Shown here: one piece after another, positions 1 to 6,344 of the stretch
Numbering within the stretch: the first letter of the stretch is position 1
Layout of the letters: each line of letters starts with the position of its first letter
Assembly (NCBI GenBank): GCA_038227135.1
Contig: JBBRQC010000050.1
Location: forward strand, 1-14,536
DNA from: UBA4720 sp038227135
Lineage (GTDB): Bacteria > Gemmatimonadota > Gemmatimonadetes > Gemmatimonadales > Gemmatimonadaceae
Reading direction: 5' to 3'
Length of the DNA stretch: 14,536 bases
The notes under the pieces: model-generated
What the model was told of the DNA's origin: nothing
What the model saw: only the letters and a program-made list of their open reading frames with translations
The model's database searches: none
Program-made: the position numbers and the translations under genes

Positions 1-851
1 GATGCCGTTTCGTTCACATCCTGATTCGGATCGAGGAGGAGCTTGTTTCCGTCCAGCGCCAGCGCGGCGATGTTCATTCCGATCGAGCTGTCACCGGGCG
101 ACGACGTGTAGATCGGCACTCCGGAAGCGTAGGCCGCCGACAGCAGCGACTTCTGGCCGATGCCGAGTGCCTTTTCGCGCTCCCGAACGTACTTGCCGCA
201 CAGATTGTGGAACTCGGCGCTCGACATCGCCCGCTGGAATTCCTTGCCGGTGATGATCTTCCGGAAGAACGCATCGGTCGAGAGCAGAACGTCGTAGTCG
301 AAGAAGATGTCGTAGATGCGCACGACCCCTTCTTCCCTCAGGATGACATCCGATTCCTGCGGATTGCCGCGATGCATCGCGAGGCCGAGCCCGAAGTGCG
401 TATCGTGATAGAGATTTGCACCGGTGGAGATGATCCAATCCACGAACCCGGCCTCGATGAGCGGAATCAGCGCCGACATGCCCAGGCCTGCCGGTGTGAG
501 CGCCCCGGTGATAGACAGGCCGACCGTCACATCCTGGTTGAGCATTTTTCCGGTGAAGAGCTGGCAGGCTTCGCGAAGTCGCGCTGCATTGTAGGCCAGG
601 TAAGTGCCCTCGATCAGGTCCGCTACTGTTTCCTTTCCGTCGATCCGACGCGGATCGATGCGCTGTCCCTTCAGGAACCTGCTCGACTCGTGGGCGGTAT
701 GCTGAGCACCGCGCATTTCGCGATCTTCCGCGGCAAGCTTCTGTTGCGCCTTGGGTCCGGCGGCTGATGCCTTTCCGTGGCGTGATGACTTGAAGCCGCC
801 GCGGTCGCGCCCGCCCGCTTCGCCGCTCCCCTTATTTGCTTTTTTTGGCAT
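1..851 (-). CDS. Deoxyhypusine synthase-like protein, 3' end beyond window
   Basis: Translation of the minus strand from an ATG at 851 gives about 283 residues that run off the left edge. The family signature is clear: LTPAGLG near the NAD-binding region, then IYTSSPGDSSIGMNIAAL close to the edge. Archaeal and eukaryotic DHS transfers an aminobutyl group from spermidine to a lysine of (a/e)IF5A. Bacteria have no IF5A, and bacterial relatives are thought to act on free amines (homospermidine synthase-type) or remain uncharacterised. The catalytic-lysine region lies outside the window, so the reaction cannot be assigned. The first 45 residues are Lys/Gly/Ala-rich and look disordered; an internal ATG at 716 (MRGAQ) would skip them. 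The ATG at 851 lies inside the end of the upstream LOG-family gene (20-base overlap) and has no clear Shine-Dalgarno, so translational coupling is likely. Family call is strong; start and substrate are uncertain. Confidence 0.88.
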   Translation of the reverse strand, partial: MPKKANKGSGEAGGRDRGGFKSSRHGKASAAGPKAQQKLAAEDREMRGAQHTAHESSRFLKGQRIDPRRIDGKETVADLIEGTYLAYNAARLREACQLFTGKMLNQDVTVGLSITGALTPAGLGMSALIPLIEAGFVDWIISTGANLYHDTHFGLGLAMHRGNPQESDVILREEGVVRIYDIFFDYDVLLSTDAFFRKIITGKEFQRAMSSAEFHNLCGKYVREREKALGIGQKSLLSAAYASGVPIYTSSPGDSSIGMNIAALALDGNKLLLDPNQDVNETA

Positions 852-1830
852 CTCGTTGGTTGATGGCAATGTCCTCGAGCTGTTCGCCGCCTGTTTTCCC
901 GAGCGACCTGTACGCGCTGACTATCGCCTGCACCGCCTCAGCGGGATCATCCGTCACGAGCATCAAATCGAGATCGCCCGCCGAGATCTTTCCTTCGCTC
1001 AGCACGCGCGTCTGCAGCCACCGCAACAGGCCAGCCCAGTAGTACCGCCCAAAGAGGATGACGGGAAATCGATAAATCTTTCCGGTCTGAATGAGCGTCA
1101 GTGCCTCGAACAATTCGTCGAGCGTGCCGAATCCTCCGGGAAAGATGATGAACGCCACGGAGTATTTGATGAACATCGTCTTCCTGACGAAGAAATACTT
1201 GAAGTTCACCAGTGTATCGACGTATGGATTGGCGCCCTGCTCGAACGGAAGCTCGATGTTGCACCCGATCGAGCGGCCGCCGCCGAGCTGCGCGCCCTTG
1301 TTGCCTGCTTCCATGATGCCTGGTCCGGCGCCGGTGATGATCGCAAAGCCGGCTTGCGCGAGGAGGCGCGCTGTCTCCACCGCCGCGTCGTAATGGGGAT
1401 CGTCAGGCCCGATGCGAGCCGAGCCGAATATCGTCACGCCCTTCTCGATGGGAGCTAGAGTATCGAACCCTTCGATGAACTCTCCCATGATGCGGAGCAC
1501 TCGCCATGGGTCGGTACGGGTGAAATCGATCTTGGGTCCGGTCTGCTGCAGCAGTTTCTCGTCTTCGGTAACCGGGCTCACGTCGCGGATCGCGTCGTCG
1601 ATCGTGCGCGTGGCGCCGGATCGTCTGCCTTCCCCCTGTGACGGTGGAGTTCTACCTGCCTTCAGGTGACCTTCTTCGGTGCGCTCCTTGAGTCCCTGGA
1701 GAGCCTGCTGCTCCGCCGACGCCATCACCTGTGGATCGAGTCGCTTTCCGCCGGCGGTGCGCGCACGACTGGACTTTCTGCCCGCGGGATTCGCGCGCAC
1801 GGCTTTCGATTTATCTTCTTTCTTCTTCAT
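832..1830 (-). CDS. LOG/TIGR00730 family Rossmann-fold protein
   Basis: A protein of 332 residues. The core from about residue 105 onward carries the LOG-family signature: FGSARIG (135-141), GAGPGIMEAGNKGA (167-180), RKTMF (216-220) and the diagnostic PGGFGTLDE (231-239). Characterised relatives hydrolyse the N-glycosidic bond of (cytokinin) nucleoside 5'-monophosphates, releasing ribose 5-phosphate; older databases call them lysine decarboxylases, without support. The first ~100 residues are an extra, charged, low-complexity Lys/Arg/Gln/Glu-rich extension, making the protein longer than typical family members of about 190-250. No Shine-Dalgarno is visible before the ATG at 1830; an internal ATG at 1725 is a weaker alternative. 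Its last codons overlap the start of the DHS-like gene by 20 bases, so the two are probably one transcript. Family confident; physiological substrate unknown. Confidence 0.9.
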   Translation of the reverse strand: MKKKEDKSKAVRANPAGRKSSRARTAGGKRLDPQVMASAEQQALQGLKERTEEGHLKAGRTPPSQGEGRRSGATRTIDDAIRDVSPVTEDEKLLQQTGPKIDFTRTDPWRVLRIMGEFIEGFDTLAPIEKGVTIFGSARIGPDDPHYDAAVETARLLAQAGFAIITGAGPGIMEAGNKGAQLGGGRSIGCNIELPFEQGANPYVDTLVNFKYFFVRKTMFIKYSVAFIIFPGGFGTLDELFEALTLIQTGKIYRFPVILFGRYYWAGLLRWLQTRVLSEGKISAGDLDLMLVTDDPAEAVQAIVSAYRSLGKTGGEQLEDIAINQRDAKKSK

Positions 1831-1910
1831 TGTAGGCCGCTGTCGCGGGCTTCGGCGATCGGTAGTAGGCCGCCGACAGTAAAACGATCCTGCCGGCTCA
1901 CGTCATTCGA

Positions 1911-1920
1911 AAATTAAAGT
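1911..1920 (+). promoter_or_regulatory. Possible -10/start element AAATTAAAGT
   Basis: This AT-rich decamer lies in an otherwise GC-rich 89-base divergent gap (1831-1919) between the LOG gene and the phosphodiesterase. The same ten bases occur at 12273-12282, upstream of the other TTG-started plus-strand gene. Here the TTG start follows with no room for a ribosome-binding site. The regulatory role is inferred only from position and composition. Confidence 0.3.
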
Positions 1921-3356
1921 TGCGTGCGTCTGCAGGAAGCCCGCCAGGTGATACCGCGCAGGTCGTGATCATCATTGCGGATGGAGTGCGATCTGATGTT
2001 CTCGCTCGCTCCATCGACAACGGGCAGCTGCCGGCACTCGCCGCTCTCAGGGATGAAGGCTCGCTCGCAAACATCACTTCGGCATTCCCTTCGGTTACTG
2101 GGCCAGCCTACGCGCCCTTCATCATGGGAAGATATCCCGGCAGTGTTGGCCTGCCGGGACTCCGCTGGTACGACCGCTCTCGGCGTGTCGCGCGACTCTC
2201 CGGACATTCGCGCAGCTATGTCGGCGCTGAGATGCGGTTCGTGGACCGGGACATCGACAAAGCGTCGCCAACCATCTTCGAGCTCGCCAAGCCGAGCATG
2301 GGCGCCCTGAGCGTGATTGCGCGCGGATTGCGTCACCGCGACAGAATCGGACAAAGCGCTGCCTTCATCGCGCGCGCGGCCACAACGCACTTCCGCGGAG
2401 ACGTTCGGGGCTGGCTGGCGATCGATCGCAGCGTTGGAGAGGAGGTCGCCCGTCGCCTGCGGACGCGGCGAATGAAATTCGCGTTTGCGGCATTCACCGG
2501 GATAGACAAAACGTCTCACGCCGCCGGCCAGGATGCGCCGATCGTGGGGGAGGCAATGCGTATCGTGGACGACACCGTCGCGCAGATCCGCTTAGACGCC
2601 GAGCGGGACGGCAGGTGGAACAGGATGCAGCTCTGGGTGGGAAGCGATCACGGCCACTCGTCTGTGCGCGACCACGAGGATCTCACCGGTCTTCTTGCTG
2701 ACTGGGGCTACACCACGCTGGCGCATCCGTGGGCGTTCAACTCATCCGCTGACATTGCCGTGATGGTAAGCGGAAACGCGATGGCGCACTTGTACCTGAA
2801 TCTCGACCAGAAAGCGCGGCCCTGGTGGCCTGCGCTCGGAGAACAATGGCGCGAGCTTGCTACGAGACTGCTCGCGCGCGAGTCGGTCGATCTCATGATC
2901 CTTCCCACGAGCCCGTCGTCCTGCGAGCTCCACTCACGGACCCGCGGAATGGCCCGGCTGGTCTGGAAAGAATCGGTTTACTCTTACACGCCGGAGAGCG
3001 GAGATCCCCTCGACATCGGACGGCAGGAATCTCTGGACGATCGGCGCGCCTACGACGCGACGATCGAGAGCGACTATCCCGACGCGTTGGTGCAGATCGC
3101 GCATCTCGCGGCTTCGCCTCGGAGCGGGGACATCATTCTTTCAGCCGCGAGAGACTGGGACTACCGCGCGAAGTACGAGCCGATTCCGCACGTCTCGTCG
3201 CATGGAGCGCTGCACCGCGAGCACATGCTGGTGCCGCTCCTTCTCAACCGCCCGCCCTCCCTCACCCCGCGCCGCACCGTGGATGTGATGCCGAGCGCGT
3301 TGGCCGCGCTCGGCATCACGGCGCCGAAAACTCTGGACGGAGTTTCTTTTTACTAG
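1920..3356 (+). CDS. Alkaline phosphatase superfamily phosphodiesterase/nucleotide pyrophosphatase-type protein
   Basis: A 478-residue protein with the metal-ligand pattern of the type I phosphodiesterase/nucleotide pyrophosphatase branch of the alkaline phosphatase superfamily. IIIADG supplies the first Asp (D21), SVTGPAYA the probable nucleophile Thr60, GIDKTSH gives D196 and H200, GSDHGH gives D243/H244, and SSHGALHREH gives H428 near the C terminus. This is the full two-zinc site, so an active hydrolase of phosphodiesters or phosphomonoesters is expected; the substrate cannot be read from sequence. No signal peptide is seen with this start, so a cytoplasmic location is the simplest reading. 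The start is TTG at 1920: the frame is closed upstream at 1866, no in-frame ATG precedes IIIADG, and a GTG at 1965 would cut the first strand. No Shine-Dalgarno is visible. It converges on the cupredoxin gene with 13 bases between stops. Confidence 0.88.
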   Translation: MRASAGSPPGDTAQVVIIIADGVRSDVLARSIDNGQLPALAALRDEGSLANITSAFPSVTGPAYAPFIMGRYPGSVGLPGLRWYDRSRRVARLSGHSRSYVGAEMRFVDRDIDKASPTIFELAKPSMGALSVIARGLRHRDRIGQSAAFIARAATTHFRGDVRGWLAIDRSVGEEVARRLRTRRMKFAFAAFTGIDKTSHAAGQDAPIVGEAMRIVDDTVAQIRLDAERDGRWNRMQLWVGSDHGHSSVRDHEDLTGLLADWGYTTLAHPWAFNSSADIAVMVSGNAMAHLYLNLDQKARPWWPALGEQWRELATRLLARESVDLMILPTSPSSCELHSRTRGMARLVWKESVYSYTPESGDPLDIGRQESLDDRRAYDATIESDYPDALVQIAHLAASPRSGDIILSAARDWDYRAKYEPIPHVSSHGALHREHMLVPLLLNRPPSLTPRRTVDVMPSALAALGITAPKTLDGVSFY

Positions 3357-3369
3357 TTTCGCTTATCGT

Positions 3370-3813
3370 TTACTGGACAACGACTACGCCACGCATACCT
3401 GAGCCAGCCGATCCGTGGATCGAGCAGTGGAAAGGATGGTTACCGGCGCTCGAAAACTGCCGCTGGTTGGAACCGGTCGTATGATCAGGAATGTTGCCCG
3501 CGCTGCCATTACCAACCGCGAGAGCCGATGCAGCATCGTCAAAGATTACGTTGTGCGGGGTCCCCCCGGAGTCGTTGTTCCAGGTGACCGCGGTATTGGC
3601 CGCAACCGTCAACGAAACAGGTTGGGCCGTCGAGTTTGCGGTCAGGAAGGTCGCGGAACCCATACAAAACGTGCCGGATGGACATGTGGGAGGCGGAGGC
3701 GGAGGGGGTGGAGGAGGGGGTGGAGGACTCATCGCGCTGTCACCTCCGCCACCGCACGACATCAGGCTGATCGACAGAATCAGAATACCAAACAGACCAT
3801 GAATCCTTCGCAT
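3370..3813 (-). CDS. Lipoprotein cupredoxin (plastocyanin-like blue copper protein)
   Basis: A 147-residue secreted lipoprotein. Residues 1-20 form a lipoprotein signal with lipobox L17-M18-S19-C20, followed by a Gly tether, a run of 13 prolines (30-42) and a cupredoxin domain. The type 1 copper ligands are all present in the expected spacing: H87 (TPHNV), C130 and H133 (FHCSIH) and M140 (GMRG). C44 and C50 flank the start of the domain and could form a disulfide. It should act as a small periplasmic or outer-membrane-anchored electron carrier or copper-binding protein; its redox partner is not in the window. The start at 3813 is supported by a GGAGG four bases upstream. The polyproline spacer presumably holds the domain away from the membrane. 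Confident as a cupredoxin; the biological pathway is unknown. Confidence 0.9.
   Translation of the reverse strand: MRRIHGLFGILILSISLMSCGGGGDSAMSPPPPPPPPPPPPPTCPSGTFCMGSATFLTANSTAQPVSLTVAANTAVTWNNDSGGTPHNVIFDDAASALAVGNGSAGNIPDHTTGSNQRQFSSAGNHPFHCSIHGSAGSGMRGVVVVQ
3688..3727 (+). repeat. GGA/GGG simple repeat encoding the polyproline linker
   Basis: A purine-only G/A-rich tract (apart from two T) on the plus strand. It encodes the 13-proline linker of the cupredoxin on the minus strand using CCT, CCA, CCC and CCG codons. The mixed codons show a protein-level repeat rather than a recent slippage product. Runs like this can vary in length and could stall ribosomes without EF-P. Confidence 0.75.
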
Positions 3814-3982
3814 TCTCCCTCCAAGCTGGAACGGCTCAACGCTCCGCGCCGACCCAGGTCAGCCGACGCTGCAATAGTCGTATATAATGGGCCCGTGTAC
3901 GGCGAACGCAAAGCTGCACGCGGCAAAGGCATGTCGGATGTCGGTGGGCACCACCCGACTCAGGGTGAGCGTTCAGCGCGTA
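3814..3982. other. Gap with consensus TATAAT and hairpin
   Basis: No credible coding frame is seen in these 169 bases. On the plus strand a perfect TATAAT lies at 3883-3888, but no good -35 is found 16-18 bases upstream (best is CAGCCG at about 3860-3865). At 3940-3959 GTCGGTGG pairs with CCACCCGAC (one bulged C, GCA loop). The hairpin is not followed by a T-run on either strand, so it is not a canonical terminator. It lies 24-43 bases past the PPTase stop on the minus strand and could mark the end of that transcript, or be part of the cupredoxin leader, or part of a plus-strand small RNA. Confidence 0.45.
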
Positions 3983-4609
3983 CTAGAGCTTCACCGAGCA
4001 GGTGTACAACCGCCAGTCCGAGTCGGAGGCGGCCACGGCAGCGATATAACCGGGTCGCGGTGAAAACAGCTTATGTGTCAGGTTGCCGGGATTGCTCGCG
4101 CTCTCCTGGCCGGACCAGACGCTCTTTCCTTCGGCCTTGAGACGCGCTTCTCTCACCACCCAGGATCTGAGGAAGCTCGCGTCGCGTTGTTCGGGATCAG
4201 TAGCCGCGAGCGACTTGACTTCGTCTTCGGACATGAACCGCTGCGCGACATCGAGCAGCCGGCGGACCGGCCGCTCGTTCTCTACATCAACACCGACAGC
4301 TCTGTCCGGTGCGAACGCGAACAGCCCCAGCTCGGCCGAGTGCGAGATGTTGAAGTTGATGTCGTGATCCACCAGCGATGGTTTTCCAGCGCTTCCGTAC
4401 TCGAACTCGAGCTCCTCAGCGGGCGTACCGGTAAACCCCGACAGAAGATCACGAAGTATTCCACGGGCCGCCACGAAGCGCCGGGCAAGGACGGGCGGAA
4501 GATCCTCGGCACGCCGCCGCTCCTGCGGTGCAAGAGTGCCCACGAGATCCGCGTAGCGGGCGTCCGTCACTTCCAGAGGCGCTACCCACACCTGGACCTC
4601 TTCCGTCAT
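3983..4609 (-). CDS. 4'-phosphopantetheinyl transferase (Sfp type)
   Basis: A 208-residue protein of the two-domain Sfp/Gsp/AcpT type, which moves the phosphopantetheine arm of coenzyme A onto a serine of carrier proteins. Visible signature: GKPSL and FNISHS (residues 75-91), GVDVE with Mg-binding D108 and E110, and WVVREARLKAEG with E154 and K158, matching the usual F-x-x-W-(S/T)-x-K-E-A-x-x-K-A with Arg in place of the first Lys. The length suits the family. I chose ATG at 4609 (MTEEVQVWVAPL), four bases after the stop of the upstream metallophosphoesterase, because family members usually begin at this segment. An ATG at 4645 would add twelve residues and overlap the upstream gene by 32 bases. 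No polyketide, peptide or fatty acid synthase gene is in the window, so the carrier-protein target is unknown. Confidence 0.92.
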   Translation of the reverse strand: MTEEVQVWVAPLEVTDARYADLVGTLAPQERRRAEDLPPVLARRFVAARGILRDLLSGFTGTPAEELEFEYGSAGKPSLVDHDINFNISHSAELGLFAFAPDRAVGVDVENERPVRRLLDVAQRFMSEDEVKSLAATDPEQRDASFLRSWVVREARLKAEGKSVWSGQESASNPGNLTHKLFSPRPGYIAAVAASDSDWRLYTCSVKL

Positions 4610-4613
4610 CAGT

Positions 4614-5096
4614 TCAAGTGATCTCAACGATTTCCACCTCGGCATCTCCTCCCGAAATTGTCAACCGCGCCACGCTCGGCACGAGGCTGAAGCGCTTGGG
4701 ACCGGCGGCCCCGGGATTCACGAACAATCGGCCACCGAGCCTGGTTACGAGCGGCCGGTGCGTGTGACCGTAAACCACCACATCGGCGTCATAGCGATCT
4801 GCCAGTCGCTCAGCCGTTGGGCTTCCGCACTCGTGCCCGTGACTTACGTGAACCCTGACATCGTCGACGTGCATCAGAATCTCCCCGGAAAGCTCCGGCT
4901 CACCTGGAGGATCGGTGTTGCCGAACACAGCTCTGACGGGCGCGATCAATCGCAGCTCATCCAGAACCTCCGATCCACCCACATCTCCCGCGTGAAGGAT
5001 CAGCGCCACTCCCTTGAGCGCTTCGTGGACACCAGGCCGCAGTAGCCCGTGAGTGTCCGAGATGAGTCCGATCAGGTTGGTAGCGCGGTGTACCAT
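4614..5096 (-). CDS. YfcE/MJ0936-type metallophosphoesterase
   Basis: A 160-residue protein with the complete calcineurin-like metallophosphoesterase pattern in its small, YfcE/MJ0936 form: LISDTHG (D14, H16), LHAGDVGG (D38), FGNTD (N60, D62), VSHGHECG and VYGHTHRP. Characterised members are manganese or nickel dependent phosphodiesterases with activity on artificial substrates; natural substrates are mostly undefined. The length is typical. The ATG at 5096 has GAAGG about four bases upstream, which supports the start. It is the first gene of a minus-strand pair with the phosphopantetheinyl transferase and faces the 82-residue gene across only 26 bases. The family is certain; the physiological role is not. 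Confidence 0.92.
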   Translation of the reverse strand: MVHRATNLIGLISDTHGLLRPGVHEALKGVALILHAGDVGGSEVLDELRLIAPVRAVFGNTDPPGEPELSGEILMHVDDVRVHVSHGHECGSPTAERLADRYDADVVVYGHTHRPLVTRLGGRLFVNPGAAGPKRFSLVPSVARLTISGGDAEVEIVEIT

Positions 5097-5122
5097 AACG
5101 CCTTCTATATATTACGGGCGGA
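5097..5122. promoter_or_regulatory. 26-base divergent intergenic region with TATATATTA core
   Basis: The whole space between two divergent start codons (5096 minus, 5123 plus) is 26 bases with an AT-only core at 5106-5114 that can be read as a -10 box on either strand. If used, both transcripts would begin within a few bases of their start codons. Alternatively, promoters lie inside the facing genes. Based on composition and position only. Confidence 0.4.
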
Positions 5123-5371
5123 ATGCCGTGGCTACGACTTGTACTCAGACTCATCCTTCGGGCAATACGCCGGCCCCGCCTGGCAGGCAATCTGATACGG
5201 GTTGCCTGGCGTTTCAGGGCCACTAACTGGTACCGGCAGTTTCCTTTCCTCCCTTTGCCTGACCCCACCTATCTCCGCTGGCGAATGTACACCGCGTATG
5301 GCGATTACGGCGCAATACCCTCGGCTGCTGACGTAGAGCGCTACGCACGCTGGGCCAGCGCACCCGAATGA
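5123..5371 (+). CDS. Small Arg-rich protein of unknown function, coupled to queG
   Basis: An 82-residue protein that I do not recognise as a named family. The first ~35 residues are an Arg/Leu-rich amphipathic stretch (LRLVLRLILRAIRRPRL) that could bind membrane or RNA. The second half is Pro/aromatic rich (FPFLPLPDPTYLRWRMYTAYGD) and ends in an acidic helix-like segment. Support for it being real: it fills the space between a divergent promoter and queG, its stop overlaps the queG start in ATGA (5368-5371), and the residue composition of its C-terminal half is protein-like rather than the Arg/Ser/Pro mix of shadow frames here. There is a weak GGGCGG just before the ATG at 5123. No metal-binding or catalytic motif is visible. 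A small adaptor or a protein merely co-transcribed with QueG are both possible. Confidence 0.7.
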   Translation: MPWLRLVLRLILRAIRRPRLAGNLIRVAWRFRATNWYRQFPFLPLPDPTYLRWRMYTAYGDYGAIPSAADVERYARWASAPE

Positions 5372-6339
5372 CGCAGGCGACGGCCGGATCCGTGGCCCTC
5401 GAGGGCATGGTCAAGGCCCAGGCCTACGGCCTCGGCTTCGATCTGGTTGGGATCACCACGCTTGGCCCGATGGAAACTGCGGGAATATTCGAGGAGTGGA
5501 TAGCGAAGGGTTACGCAGGGGGTATGGACTATCTGTCGCGTGGCGCAGCCAGGCGTCGCGACTCGCGTCTTGCCTTTGGCGGCACTACCACCGCGATAGT
5601 CGTCGGACTCGATTACGGCGGCCGCGAGCCGAGCGGTCCGGTGGCGCGGTACGCGCGCGGTGACGATTACCACGATGTAATTACCGAAAGATTGAACGCG
5701 CTACATGACTGGCTCCAGCTAGAGCTCGGTCACTCGATTGCGGGAAAGGCGTACGTGGATACCGGCCCCATCCTCGAGCGGGATCTCGCCAGGCGGGCGG
5801 GGCTCGGCTGGTTCGGGAAAAACACGAATCTAGTGAACCCCAGACTGGGGTCCTTTTTTTTCATCGGGTCGCTGCTGCTGGATCTTGATCTGGTACCGGA
5901 CTCGCCATTCGAGGCCGATCGCTGCGGAAGCTGCACCCGCTGCCTGGACGCGTGCCCGACCGACGCGTTCGTCGAACCCCGCGTCCTGGACTCAACGCGC
6001 TGCATTTCCTACCTCACGATCGAATTGAAGGGGGACATCCCCGACGCGTTCCATGGAGCAATCGGCTCGAATGTTTATGGCTGCGATATCTGCCAGGACG
6101 TTTGTCCCTACAACGTCAAGTTCGCGCGCGAGCTGCGGGAACCGGCGTTCGCTGCCCGACCGGCGATACGAGACAAGAATCCGGAGACGCTCGCCCGCGA
6201 ACTCATCGCCATGGATGACGACGAGTTCCGCTCGGCTTTCAAACGGTCACCGATGAAGCGCGCGAAACGACGCGGGCTGGCTCGCAATGCCGCGGTCGTA
6301 CTCGGCAACGGTGCGTCCCGCCCGGCCCAGCTCCGTTAA
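5368..6339 (+). CDS. queG: Epoxyqueuosine reductase QueG
   Basis: A 323-residue enzyme that reduces epoxyqueuosine to queuosine at the wobble position (34) of tRNAs with GUN anticodons, using cobalamin and two [4Fe-4S] clusters. The N-terminal cobalamin-binding half contains YVDTGPILERDLARRAGLGW with the probable catalytic Asp131. The ferredoxin-like part has CGSCTRCLDACP (C186, C189, C192, C196) and C212 plus CDICQDVCP (C239, C242, C246), together giving the eight-cysteine arrangement less one position shared between clusters as usual for the family. The C terminus (KRAKRRGLARNAAVVLGN) is the start of the HEAT-like helices and is shorter than in many homologues of 340-380 residues. The ATG at 5368 overlaps the upstream stop by four bases. 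An in-frame run of eight T at 5854-5861 encodes SFFFIG. Other queuosine genes are not in the window. Confidence 0.95.
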   Translation: MTQATAGSVALEGMVKAQAYGLGFDLVGITTLGPMETAGIFEEWIAKGYAGGMDYLSRGAARRRDSRLAFGGTTTAIVVGLDYGGREPSGPVARYARGDDYHDVITERLNALHDWLQLELGHSIAGKAYVDTGPILERDLARRAGLGWFGKNTNLVNPRLGSFFFIGSLLLDLDLVPDSPFEADRCGSCTRCLDACPTDAFVEPRVLDSTRCISYLTIELKGDIPDAFHGAIGSNVYGCDICQDVCPYNVKFARELREPAFAARPAIRDKNPETLARELIAMDDDEFRSAFKRSPMKRAKRRGLARNAAVVLGNGASRPAQLR

Positions 6340-6344
6340 GTTCT

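Noticed and set aside
129..143. 15-base exact match GTAGGCCGCCGACAG with 1865-1879
   Set aside because: One copy is inside the DHS-like coding region; a single 15-base match is not surprising in GC-biased DNA of this length, and no further copies were seen.
207..767. Long plus-strand open frame opposite the DHS-like gene
   Set aside because: It is antisense to a well-supported gene, and its residue pattern shows no family signature; a GC-rich shadow.
751..1458. Plus-strand open frame of 235 residues opposite the LOG-family gene
   Set aside because: Antisense shadow of a gene with diagnostic motifs; composition is His/Arg/Glu-rich as expected for such shadows.
3895..3960. Resemblance of AACGCAAAGC and ACGCGGCAAAGG to c-di-GMP (GEMM) riboswitch boxes
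   Set aside because: The two boxes are in the wrong order and the tetraloop/receptor stems cannot be drawn; probably chance.
3415..4140. Plus-strand open frame of 241 residues across the cupredoxin, the gap and the PPTase end
   Set aside because: Arg/Gly/Ser-rich with no recognisable domain and antisense to two well-supported genes.
5854..5861. Run of eight T in queG as a possible frameshift site
   Set aside because: The frame continues with correct family residues (SFFFIGSLLLD) on both sides, so no shift is needed or implied.
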